Assembly: GCA_009908885.1 (NCBI GenBank)
Contig: JAAAOL010000323.1
Span: 1-6,719, forward strand
Direction: 5' to 3'
From: Bacteroidota bacterium
GTDB taxonomy: Bacteria; Bacteroidota; Rhodothermia; Rhodothermales; JAAAOL01
Length of the DNA: 6,719 nucleotides
In this document: piece by piece, positions 1 to 6,671 of the stretch
Layout: each line of letters begins with the position of its first letter
How positions within the stretch are numbered: position 1 is the stretch's first letter
The notes under the pieces: generated by a model
What the model was told of the DNA's origin: nothing
What the model saw: the letters and a program-made list of their open reading frames with translations, nothing else
Database searches by the model: none
Position numbers and translations under genes: made by a program

Positions 1-1806
1 AGAATCTCGCTCCGAGGGCCCTTCCATCGCGACGAAGCCGCCCTCCTCGGTGACCTGCACCGGAGCCTCACCGTCGAGCGCCACGCGCCAGATCTGCCAC
101 TGCCCGGTTCGGTTGGACGCGAAGTAGAGATGGCGCCCGTCGCGGCTCCAGCGGGGGTTGAGGTCGTCCGCGTCGGCGGTCGTCATGCGGCGCGGGGTGC
201 TCGCGTCCGGCGTCGTCACGTAGAGGTCGGCGTGGCTCCCCGACCGCGCAGCGAAGGCCAGGCGCGTGCCGTCGGGCGACCAGCGGGGACTGTATACGGT
301 GCCTTCCCCGAAGCGGGTGAGGCGGCGCGGGACGCCTTCCTCGGCGACCCACACTTCCGGCGTCCCCGTTCGATTCGAGACGAAGGCCATCCGCCCATCG
401 GACGCGACGTGGGGCTCCTTGTCCCACCACGTCGAGTTGAACGCGACGGGCTCGCTCGTGCCGGTCTGGAGGTCGAGGCGCCAGAGGTCCACGTCATAGG
501 CATAGTCCGCGAAGACCAGCCGCGAACTCGACCGGGCCGCAGCGAGAGGACCAGGATCACGGGCCGAGAGCGGAACGGCATGCAGCGTTCCTTCACCGTC
601 TACCGGTGCCTGCCACAACCCGTACGGCCCCCTTCGGTTCGAGACGATGAGCAGCGAAGCTCCATCCGGCATCCAGGCGACCGACCAGACGTGTGCATCG
701 TCCTCGGTGATCCGGGTCAGGCGTCCCGTCTCCAGTTCGACGACGTACACGTCGCCATTGTGCGGTCCGTTCAGGCGGACGAAGGCGAGATGCGTGCCGT
801 CCGGCGAGAAGGTGGGGTAGCCGTCTACCTGCATCCCCGCCACCGGGGCGGTCAGGATGCGGCGCTGGTGGGTGTCCAGGTCGAGCAGGACGAGGCCGGC
901 GTGTGCGGTGTCCGCCAGGGCGACCGTCGTGCCATCCGGACTCCAGGCCAGGCCCATGGGGCGGGCCCGCACGTCAGCGACGGGGCGCTCGTCCGTGCCG
1001 ACGCTGGAGACCGTAAACGGGCGACACACCTGTTCGGGGCAGCGCAGAAACGCTATGGCGCTGCCATCCGGCGACCACGACGGGAAGGCGTCCGGCCCTC
1101 GCGTCACCTGGAGCGGTGTCTCGGCGTCGATGACGCGCACGAACAGGCCGTCGCCCGGGCGGGCATAGGCGACGTGCGTGCCCTCCGGCGACAGCGCCGG
1201 AGTCAACTCTTCCCCCGGCGCCGTGGTGAGTGGACGCGGCGCCTCCGCCCGCAACAGCTCGGGGCGGTGGTTGAAGGCGAACACCATCCCGATGACGATG
1301 CCGATGACGGTTACGACGATACCGAGGAGCACGAGCCCCACCGGAACGCTCCGCGCGTCACCACCCTCGGCCAACCTAGTGGAAGCCCCCCCTTCACCGG
1401 ACGCACCCTCGGCCTCTGCGGCTGCCACGTCGGTACGGGGCGCCACAGGCTTAACCGGAGCGATCAGGCGGTAGCCTACCTTCGGGATCGTCTCGATCAC
1501 GCGGGGGTCGCGCGGGTCGTCGTCGAAGGCGCGGCGCAGGTCAGAGATGCAGCGGGTCAGCGCGTTATCGTTGACGATGACGTCCGGCCACACGCGCTCG
1601 TGGAGCGTCTCGCGGGGGACGACGCTTCCGGCATGGCGGGCCAGCACGACGAGCACGCTCAGCACCTTCGGCTCCAGGCGGATCACCTCGTCGTCCCGCT
1701 CCAGCCGACAGGCCGCCGGGTCCACCTGCCATCCCTCGATCGTAAAGGGGTCGGCCGAGTGTGCGGAAAACGGACGGTCCGCCGAGGTGGAATCGTCGGG
1801 GCTCAT
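1..1806 (-). CDS. ToxR/CadC-type membrane-anchored transcriptional regulator with PD40 (TolB-like) propeller, C-terminus truncated by window edge
   Basis: The minus-strand frame is open from the ATG at 1806 to base 1, giving 602 codons with no stop, so the 3' end lies outside the window. Residues about 18-118 form an OmpR/ToxR-type winged helix (Trans_reg_C): a wing/strand start at DPFTIEGWQVDP, then LEPKVLSVLVVLARHAGSVV, then the hallmark VWPDVIVNDNALTRCISDLR and VIETIPKVGYRLIAPV. An Ala/Gly/Glu-rich linker leads to one hydrophobic helix at about 154-178. The rest should be periplasmic and carries PD40 blades with SPDG-like cores near residues 208, 246, 291, 335, 380, 470, 512 and 556. By family knowledge this is a one-component sensor: DNA-binding inside, sensing outside. 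The start is well fixed, because the same frame has a stop at 1851-1849 and no other ATG, GTG or TTG before 1806. No Shine-Dalgarno is visible; the leader is pyrimidine-rich. It is divergent from the exported-protein operon, which it probably regulates (inference). The periplasmic part has only two cysteines, C256 and C261. Confidence 0.93.
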   Translation of the reverse strand, partial: MSPDDSTSADRPFSAHSADPFTIEGWQVDPAACRLERDDEVIRLEPKVLSVLVVLARHAGSVVPRETLHERVWPDVIVNDNALTRCISDLRRAFDDDPRDPRVIETIPKVGYRLIAPVKPVAPRTDVAAAEAEGASGEGGASTRLAEGGDARSVPVGLVLLGIVVTVIGIVIGMVFAFNHRPELLRAEAPRPLTTAPGEELTPALSPEGTHVAYARPGDGLFVRVIDAETPLQVTRGPDAFPSWSPDGSAIAFLRCPEQVCRPFTVSSVGTDERPVADVRARPMGLAWSPDGTTVALADTAHAGLVLLDLDTHQRRILTAPVAGMQVDGYPTFSPDGTHLAFVRLNGPHNGDVYVVELETGRLTRITEDDAHVWSVAWMPDGASLLIVSNRRGPYGLWQAPVDGEGTLHAVPLSARDPGPLAAARSSSRLVFADYAYDVDLWRLDLQTGTSEPVAFNSTWWDKEPHVASDGRMAFVSNRTGTPEVWVAEEGVPRRLTRFGEGTVYSPRWSPDGTRLAFAARSGSHADLYVTTPDASTPRRMTTADADDLNPRWSRDGRHLYFASNRTGQWQIWRVALDGEAPVQVTEEGGFVAMEGPSERDS

Positions 1807-1866
1807 GAGCGAGGAGGGGAAGCCGTGATGTGCGGCGAAGAGCGGACCTTATGAAGCCCTTTTGCG

Positions 1867-1901
1867 CGACCGAAAGCTATTCCGAAGGAGATCCGAAGGG
1901 T
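1867..1901. repeat. Three CCGAARG direct-repeat boxes, candidate operator
   Basis: CCGAAAG at 1870-1876, CCGAAGG at 1882-1888 and CCGAAGG at 1893-1899 are in the same orientation, with start-to-start distances of 12 and 11 bases. The second and third boxes share a longer core (ATTCCGAAGGAG and GATCCGAAGGGT). OmpR-family winged helices typically bind tandem direct repeats about 10-11 bases apart on one face of DNA, so this fits a binding site for the adjacent divergent regulator. That link is inference, and short matches can arise by chance in GC-rich DNA. Confidence 0.45.
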
Positions 1902-1906
1902 CTCCT
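1886..1906. repeat. Inverted repeat AGGAGA-N9-TCTCCT
   Basis: A perfect 6-base inverted repeat (1886-1891 and 1901-1906) encloses a 9-base spacer that contains the third CCGAAGG box. It could be a dyad operator or a weak hairpin in a 5' leader. There is no T-run after it, so it is not a typical terminator. Six-base arms are short and may be coincidental. Confidence 0.3.
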
Positions 1907-1989
1907 CAGGCAGCGATGGCCGTGTACAGCGGATATTACCGCCGGTTCCTCGCACCCTCGCTTAGCCTGCCGCCCGACCACTTGCTCCC

Positions 1990-2754
1990 ATGAAACGCCT
2001 CACCCTGCTGGTTGTCTGCCTGCTCCTCGCGTCTTCCACCGCTTCTGCCCAATCCGGTGAAACGGGTCTCGTAACGCTGGATGCTGGATCTCCGCTGGCG
2101 GGTGCAGATCGACTCGCGCCGCAGACCGAACGCTTCCTGCTATACACCCACACCGGCGATGCGCGGCAAACCCGGTCGCTGCTGACCCGCACCATCGAGG
2201 TCGCTCAGCGGGACGGCCAGGAGGTGCTCCGCGTCATCCAGCGCTACGACCTTCCCGAGGGCGTGAGCCTGGACACCTCGGTCGTCGTCCGCGCCACGCT
2301 CGCGCCGGTCACCTACGCTGCCACCCTTCCCCAGTCCACCCAGCGGTTCACGTTCTCAGAGGCGGCCGTGTCGGGCGTAATCTCCTCGTCGGAGCAAGAG
2401 CGCCAGTCCGTGGACGTCGCGCTCGATACGCCAGTGTACAGCGCGGTCGTGCTCGACGAACTCATCAAGGCGCTTCCCCTGGCTTCGGGCGCTGCCTTCC
2501 GCTTCCAGGCGTACAACCCCGGCAGAGACGTCATGACGTTCACCGTCCGCGTCACGGGGACCGAGCGCCTCTCACTGGTCGGCGGCGCATCGGTGGATGC
2601 CTGGGTGCTCACCGTCGAGGGCGGTCCCGTCCCGTCGACGCTCTGGGTGACCCAGGCAACGCAGGAACTGATCCGCTCCCGGACGCCGCTCCCCACCGGC
2701 GATGTCTTCTGGAAGGCGCGGCTGTATCCGATGCCCACAGCGGATGCCGAATAG
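1990..2754 (+). CDS. Secreted protein, possibly DUF3108-like
   Basis: The protein has 254 residues. The N-terminus is a clear Sec signal peptide: MKRL, a hydrophobic run LLVVCLLLASS, then TASAQ with probable signal peptidase I cleavage after ASA (about residue 20). The mature part looks all-beta, with alternating polar and hydrophobic strands and no cysteine or transmembrane helix. The segments around residues 66-112 (TRTIEVAQRDGQEVLRVIQR, then VVVRATLAPVTYA) and 198-233 (VGGASVDAWVLTVEG, then TLWVTQATQELIRSR) resemble the layout of DUF3108/LolA-like periplasmic proteins, where a strand is followed by a WVxxxTxxLxR motif. I do not recognise a specific function. It is the first gene of the probable operon, 52 bases before the DUF5916 gene. 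The start was chosen because the signal peptide begins there; no Shine-Dalgarno is visible. A role as a soluble periplasmic partner of the next gene's product is inference. Confidence 0.88.
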   Translation: MKRLTLLVVCLLLASSTASAQSGETGLVTLDAGSPLAGADRLAPQTERFLLYTHTGDARQTRSLLTRTIEVAQRDGQEVLRVIQRYDLPEGVSLDTSVVVRATLAPVTYAATLPQSTQRFTFSEAAVSGVISSSEQERQSVDVALDTPVYSAVVLDELIKALPLASGAAFRFQAYNPGRDVMTFTVRVTGTERLSLVGGASVDAWVLTVEGGPVPSTLWVTQATQELIRSRTPLPTGDVFWKARLYPMPTADAE

Positions 2755-2793
2755 GCCCCTTCCCCACAGGCACGTTCGCCGTTCCTCTCTATC

Positions 2794-2798
2794 AGGAG
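2794..2798 (+). promoter_or_regulatory. Shine-Dalgarno AGGAG deciding the DUF5916 start
   Basis: AGGAG lies 8 bases before the ATG at 2807. It supports that start over an in-frame ATG at 2702, which would add 35 residues encoded inside the preceding gene and push the signal peptide away from the N-terminus. It is the only convincing Shine-Dalgarno among the starts visible in the window. Confidence 0.75.
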
Positions 2799-2806
2799 TT
2801 CCCCTC

Positions 2807-5068
2807 ATGCCGCCAGCGTCTCTGCGACGTCCTCTCTGGACACGCATCGCAACCCTGCTCTTCCTGCTACTTGCCGTCGTCCTCTGGCCCCGGAATGCCT
2901 ACGCCCAGGACGACCGCGCGACGCCCGTCGTGCTGCCGCGCCTCAGCGGTCCCATCACGCTCGACGGCCGCAGCAGCGAGCCTGCCTGGGAGACTATCGA
3001 CTCGCTCCCGCTGACGGTGCAGGAGCCCACGTTCGGCGCCGCACCTACGGAACGCACGGACATCCGCATCGGATATGACGACACGCATTTGTACGTCTCG
3101 GGGCGGTTTTACGACAGCGATCCCCGGCGCATCCGTACCAACTCGCTGTACCGGGACCGCTACGCGGGCGATGACGCCTTCTCGCTGTTCATCGACCCCT
3201 TCGACGATCACGAAAACGGGCTCTGGCTGATGACGACGCCCACGGGCGTTCGCATCGACCGGGGCGTCAGCAACGACGCGCGCGACATCTTCGGCGACCC
3301 GTTCAACGCCAACTGGGACGCCTTCTGGGACGCCGAGACGCGCATCACCGCCGAGGGCTGGTTCGCCGAGCTGCGCATTCCCTTCAGCAGCCTCGGCTTC
3401 CGCGTCGAGGACGACCGCGTGGTGATGGGCCTCATCACGTACCGCTACATCGCCCGAAAAAACGAGCGGCACATCTACCCCGCCATCTCCCCCGACTGGG
3501 CCACCAGCTACGCCAAGCCGTCGCAGGCGCAAGACATCCTGCTTCGAGGTGTCGACGATCAGCGCCCCGTGCACCTCACGCCGTATGCCCTGGGCGGCGT
3601 CGATCAAGCTCCCGTGCGTGTGGCCTCAGAGGACGCTTTCACTACCGAACGCACCGCGACCCAGGACCTGGGCCTCGACGCCAAGGTCGGGCTGACGAGC
3701 AGCCTCACGCTCGACCTCACCGTCAACACGGACTTTGCCCAGGTGGAAGCGGACGACCAGCAGGTCAACCTGGACCGCTTCAGCATCTTCTTCCCCGAGA
3801 AACGGCGCTTCTTTCAGGAGCGTGCCGGGCTTTTTGCGTTTCGCCTGGGCGGGGCCGACCGGCTCTTCTACAGCCGCCGCATCGGGCTCAGCGACGAAGG
3901 CGTTCCTATCCCGATCCTGGGCGGGGCTCGCCTCGCGGGACGCATCGGAAGCTGGGACCTCGGCGCGCTCTCCATGCAGACCGCGCGGCACGGCGGAGCG
4001 CCGACGGAGAACCTGTCCGTCCTGCGCGTGCGCCGCGACCTTCTCCGTCCGGGCTCCTATGCCGGAGCTCTCCTGACGAGCCGCCTGGACGCCGATGGCG
4101 CCTACAACGTGGCGTATGGCCTGGATGGCGTCCTGCAGCTGGGAAACGGGCATACGGCAGACGTGCGCCTCGCTCAGACGCTCGACCAGCCCCGGATCGC
4201 AGAGGATGATTTTTCGCCCCTGGGGGCGAGCCTGCTGAACGCCAGCCTCTCGCGCATCACGATGAACGGCGTCGGCTACCTCGCGACGCTCACCCGGTCC
4301 GGCAGCGCCTTCGAGCCGGGCCTCGGCTTCGTGACGCGGCGCGACTTCACCGGGGGCAGCGCGACGCTCACCTACGGGCACTTTTTCGATGACCGCTCGC
4401 CGCTCCGGTGGGTCGCCCCCTTCCTCAACGGCGGCGCGTACCTGCGCAATGCCGACGGGTCTCTGGAATCCGCATTCTACGGGATGTCGGTCCGCACGCA
4501 GTGGAAGACGGGCGCCGCCTCGCGCGTGGCCGGTTTCATCGTCCACGAAGACCTGCGCGCACCGCTGGCCCTGCCGGGCGGTGTCACCGTACCGACAGGG
4601 CGATACCGCTTCGTCGAGTTCGCGGCGTCGCACACGCTGGCCGACGGGCGCCTGCTGCGGGCCGCGACAGCCCTCGACGCGGGCACGTTCTATGACGGCT
4701 CGCGCGTGGGCATCGAGGTTACGCCCACCTGGAATGCCTCGGCGCACCTCGAACTGAGCGGGGTCTATCGCTACGAACGACTGCGCTTCAATCACCGCGC
4801 GGAACGGGCCGACCTGCACGTCGCCCGCCTGCGGGCGCAGGTGGCTTTCAACGCCCGCCTGTCCGTGGCGGCTTTTGCGCAGTTCAGCAACGCGAGCGAC
4901 CTGCTCAGCACGAACGTCCGCGCCCGGTACAACGTGCGGGAGGGCAACGACCTGTGGATCGTCTACGACGAGGGCCTCCATGCAGATCGACTGCGCCACG
5001 CGTCCCCTCTACCACGCTCAGCGGGACGGACGCTCCGGCTGAAGTATTCGCACACCTTTTCACTCTGA
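2807..5068 (+). CDS. DUF5916 outer-membrane-type beta-barrel protein with N-terminal CBM9-like domain
   Basis: The protein has 753 residues. A signal peptide covers residues 1-33: basic LRRPLWTR, hydrophobic IATLLFLLLAVVLW, then cleavage after NAYA. Residues about 45-240 match a carbohydrate-binding family 9-like (DOMON-type) fold: ITLDGRSSEPAWE, IGYDDTHLYVSGRFYDSDP, DDAFSLFIDPFDD and WFAELRIPFSSLGF. Residues about 255-753 are the DUF5916 region, with the hallmark at 306-336 reading VNTDFAQVEADDQQVNLDRF and then FFPEKRRFF. The remainder alternates amphipathic strands and turns, as in an outer-membrane barrel. The C-terminus is LKYSHTFSL; many barrels end in Phe, and here Phe is third from last. 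By family knowledge these are secreted or outer-membrane proteins of unknown function, common in Bacteroidota and relatives, and sugar binding has not been shown for most. It is the middle gene of the operon. The exact role and ligand are unknown. Confidence 0.93.
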   Translation: MPPASLRRPLWTRIATLLFLLLAVVLWPRNAYAQDDRATPVVLPRLSGPITLDGRSSEPAWETIDSLPLTVQEPTFGAAPTERTDIRIGYDDTHLYVSGRFYDSDPRRIRTNSLYRDRYAGDDAFSLFIDPFDDHENGLWLMTTPTGVRIDRGVSNDARDIFGDPFNANWDAFWDAETRITAEGWFAELRIPFSSLGFRVEDDRVVMGLITYRYIARKNERHIYPAISPDWATSYAKPSQAQDILLRGVDDQRPVHLTPYALGGVDQAPVRVASEDAFTTERTATQDLGLDAKVGLTSSLTLDLTVNTDFAQVEADDQQVNLDRFSIFFPEKRRFFQERAGLFAFRLGGADRLFYSRRIGLSDEGVPIPILGGARLAGRIGSWDLGALSMQTARHGGAPTENLSVLRVRRDLLRPGSYAGALLTSRLDADGAYNVAYGLDGVLQLGNGHTADVRLAQTLDQPRIAEDDFSPLGASLLNASLSRITMNGVGYLATLTRSGSAFEPGLGFVTRRDFTGGSATLTYGHFFDDRSPLRWVAPFLNGGAYLRNADGSLESAFYGMSVRTQWKTGAASRVAGFIVHEDLRAPLALPGGVTVPTGRYRFVEFAASHTLADGRLLRAATALDAGTFYDGSRVGIEVTPTWNASAHLELSGVYRYERLRFNHRAERADLHVARLRAQVAFNARLSVAAFAQFSNASDLLSTNVRARYNVREGNDLWIVYDEGLHADRLRHASPLPRSAGRTLRLKYSHTFSL

Positions 5069-5117
5069 CCTTCATCGCCCTATTCACTCCATACCCACTA
5101 TCCGCTATCTGACTCCG

Positions 5118-6044
5118 ATGTCGACCCGACTCTCTACCCAACCCCATCGCCTCGTCCTTCTGAACGCACTCCCGGTCTTCCTGCTGAGCCTGCTCCTCGT
5201 CGGCTGCGGGTCGGACCGTCGCGCCCAGCCGCAACCGGAGCCTGTCCAGGCTGAGGTCTTCGAGCCGGGCCTGATCTCGACGCCGGAGGCGCGCGAGTTC
5301 GCTCTGACGTTCACGCCGGACGGGCAGACGCTCTTCTTCACGCGCTCGACGGAGAGCGACACCACCCCGCCGTACACCATCTTCATGGCCCACCGCACCG
5401 ACGACGGATCGTGGAGCACGCCGGAGGTCGCCCCGTTCTCAGGCGAGCACTTCGACGCCGACCCGTTCGTCGCCCCCGATGGCTCAGGCATCTACTTCTT
5501 CTCGATGCGCCCACGCCGCGCCGGAGCGCCCCCGCTCGACGACCCGGACCTCTGGTTCGCCGAGCGTACCGACGACGGCTGGGGCCCACCGGTCAACCTG
5601 GGGCCGCCGGTGAACTCGGAGGCGGGGGAGGGCTTCGTGTCGATCACGCGGGACGGCACCCTCTACTTCGCCTCGGACCGCGACTCCGCCGCCCACAGCA
5701 TCTACCGAGCGCCCCGGCAGGATGGCAGCTTCGCCACCCCCGAGTTGATCGACGCCGAGATTGAGACGAACCTCTCGAACCCGCTCATCGCCCCGGACGA
5801 GCGCTTCCTGATCTTCTACTCTCCCAAGATGGGCGGCTACGGCGAGGAAGACCTCTTCGTCCTGTTTCGGGAGGGCGACGGATGGAGCATCCCGACCAAC
5901 CTCGGCCCTCTCGTGAACACGGCGGCGGGCGAGGGAGCGCCCGGCCTCTCGCCCGACGGGAGCACGCTGTACTTCACGCGCGACTGGGACATCTATCGCA
6001 TCCCGACGGCGGCCCTCGACGCGCTGCAACGGGACGGGACGTGA
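5118..6044 (+). CDS. PD40 beta-propeller lipoprotein
   Basis: The protein has 308 residues. After a basic N-terminus and the hydrophobic run LPVFLLSLLLVGC comes a lipobox with the lipidated cysteine at residue 30 (LLVGC-G). The mature protein is a WD40-like (PD40) propeller with about five blades of about 50 residues. Blade cores lie near residues 61-74 (FTPDGQTLFF), 112-127 (VAPDGSGIYFF), 168-185 (TRDGTLYFAS), 219-234 (APDERFLIFYS) and 270-287 (SPDGSTLYFTR). A second repeated element, DDG-W/F followed by a Pro-rich turn, recurs near 95-104, 151-160, 202-209 and 253-262. By family knowledge PD40 lipoproteins sit in the cell envelope and act in protein-protein or ligand contacts; no catalytic residues are evident. 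It lies 49 bases after the DUF5916 gene, probably in the same transcript. The start is the first ATG that places the signal sequence at the N-terminus; no Shine-Dalgarno is visible. The residues after the cysteine (GSDRR) give no clear surface-export signal. Confidence 0.92.
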   Translation: MSTRLSTQPHRLVLLNALPVFLLSLLLVGCGSDRRAQPQPEPVQAEVFEPGLISTPEAREFALTFTPDGQTLFFTRSTESDTTPPYTIFMAHRTDDGSWSTPEVAPFSGEHFDADPFVAPDGSGIYFFSMRPRRAGAPPLDDPDLWFAERTDDGWGPPVNLGPPVNSEAGEGFVSITRDGTLYFASDRDSAAHSIYRAPRQDGSFATPELIDAEIETNLSNPLIAPDERFLIFYSPKMGGYGEEDLFVLFREGDGWSIPTNLGPLVNTAAGEGAPGLSPDGSTLYFTRDWDIYRIPTAALDALQRDGT

Positions 6045-6062
6045 CGAGCCCGGCCTCAGCGC

Positions 6063-6671
6063 TCAGGTCGCGCTTCCCTGCATCAGCTTGAGGGCCAGCG
6101 CCTTCCGCGAGTGCAGGCCCAGCTTGGCCAGCACGTTTTCCGTATGGCGCCGCGCCGTATGCGGGCTGATGAAGAGCCGCTCGGCGAGTCCATCGTTGGA
6201 GAGCCCTTCGGCCAGCAGGAGGGCGACCTCGGTCTCGCGCCGGGTGAGCCCATGCCGCGTGCGGATCGTGTTCACGTCTGGCAACGCGGGCCCGGCATCG
6301 CTCGCCACCGTGAGCAGGATACAGGCGTCCGCAGCGAAGAAGCAGGGCCCCACGAGGGTCCCGCGCAGGGTATACGCGGCCCGATGCGTGCGGACCACCT
6401 GCTGCGCAGGGACGACGGGCGCACCGTTGCTGTAGCCCTTCCCGAGCGGCTGAAGACGCTGCGCGAGCCCGTCCATCTCCAGCACGACGCGATCCCGCTC
6501 GGGGTCGGCGTCCAGCAGGCGCATCAGGGCCGCGTTGCGATGCAGATGGCGCCCGCTCGGACCGATGAGCGCAACCGGCTCCTGGAGCAGGTCGAGCGCC
6601 TGCCTGTGATCAAAGAAGCGCGTAACGGCCTCGCACTGGGCGAGGGCCTGGGCGGAGAGGTGCAGGCTCAT
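6063..6671 (-). CDS. LuxR-type HTH transcriptional regulator with PAS-like N-terminal domain
   Basis: From the ATG at 6671 the protein has 202 residues. The C-terminal about 65 residues form a GerE/LuxR helix-turn-helix with family hallmarks LTRRETEVALLLAEGLSN, then LAERLFISPHTARRHTENVLAKL and LGLHSRKALALKLM. The N-terminal half (about residues 27-120) has a PAS-like start, EPVALIGPSGRHLHRNAALMRLL, so it probably binds a small ligand or partner. No receiver domain with phosphoacceptor Asp is present. The frame stays open upstream of 6671 to the window edge, and a GTG at 6716 would give 217 residues, so the true start is uncertain. I chose 6671 because it is the only in-frame ATG near the N-terminus and a plausible domain boundary follows it. 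It converges on the lipoprotein gene with 18 bases between the stops, so it is probably not part of that operon. Its targets cannot be read from the sequence. Confidence 0.88.
   Translation of the reverse strand: MSLHLSAQALAQCEAVTRFFDHRQALDLLQEPVALIGPSGRHLHRNAALMRLLDADPERDRVVLEMDGLAQRLQPLGKGYSNGAPVVPAQQVVRTHRAAYTLRGTLVGPCFFAADACILLTVASDAGPALPDVNTIRTRHGLTRRETEVALLLAEGLSNDGLAERLFISPHTARRHTENVLAKLGLHSRKALALKLMQGSAT

Larger units (their letters stand above)
1807..1989. promoter_or_regulatory. Divergent intergenic control region
   Basis: These 183 bases separate the minus-strand regulator from the plus-strand operon and must hold the promoters for both. No convincing sigma-70 pair or Bacteroidota-type TTTG/TAnnTTTG pair was found. 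Weak candidates are TATTAC at 1934-1939 for the plus strand, with no good -35, and CATAAG (1853-1848) for the minus strand. The region is less GC-rich than the coding DNA beside it and contains the repeat boxes described separately. Neither flanking gene has a Shine-Dalgarno, which is common in Bacteroidota-like bacteria. The assignment as a control region rests on divergent geometry and not on recognised promoter motifs. Confidence 0.7.

Noticed and set aside
130..1854. Long plus-strand open frame (574 codons) opposite the regulator
   Set aside because: It is antisense to a gene with clear winged-helix, transmembrane and PD40 motifs. Its translation is Arg/Pro/Val/Asp-rich with no recognisable domain, as expected from the mirror of GC-biased codons.
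1830..2060. 76-codon plus-strand frame spanning the intergenic region
   Set aside because: It overlaps the start of the secreted-protein gene, has no domain or export signal, and runs through the candidate operator.
2702..2806. Upstream ATG extending the DUF5916 protein by 35 residues
   Set aside because: The extension lies partly inside the preceding gene and moves the signal peptide inward; the ATG at 2807 has a well-placed AGGAG.
2867..4999. Long minus-strand open frames (2867-3607 and 3626-4999) opposite the DUF5916 gene
   Set aside because: They are low-complexity Arg/Ala/Val/Glu-rich shadows of a gene with strong family hallmarks, with no plausible start context.
6045..6064. Possible bidirectional terminator between the convergent stops
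   Set aside because: Only a 4-base GAGC/GCTC pairing is present, with an 11-base gap and no T-run, too weak to call.
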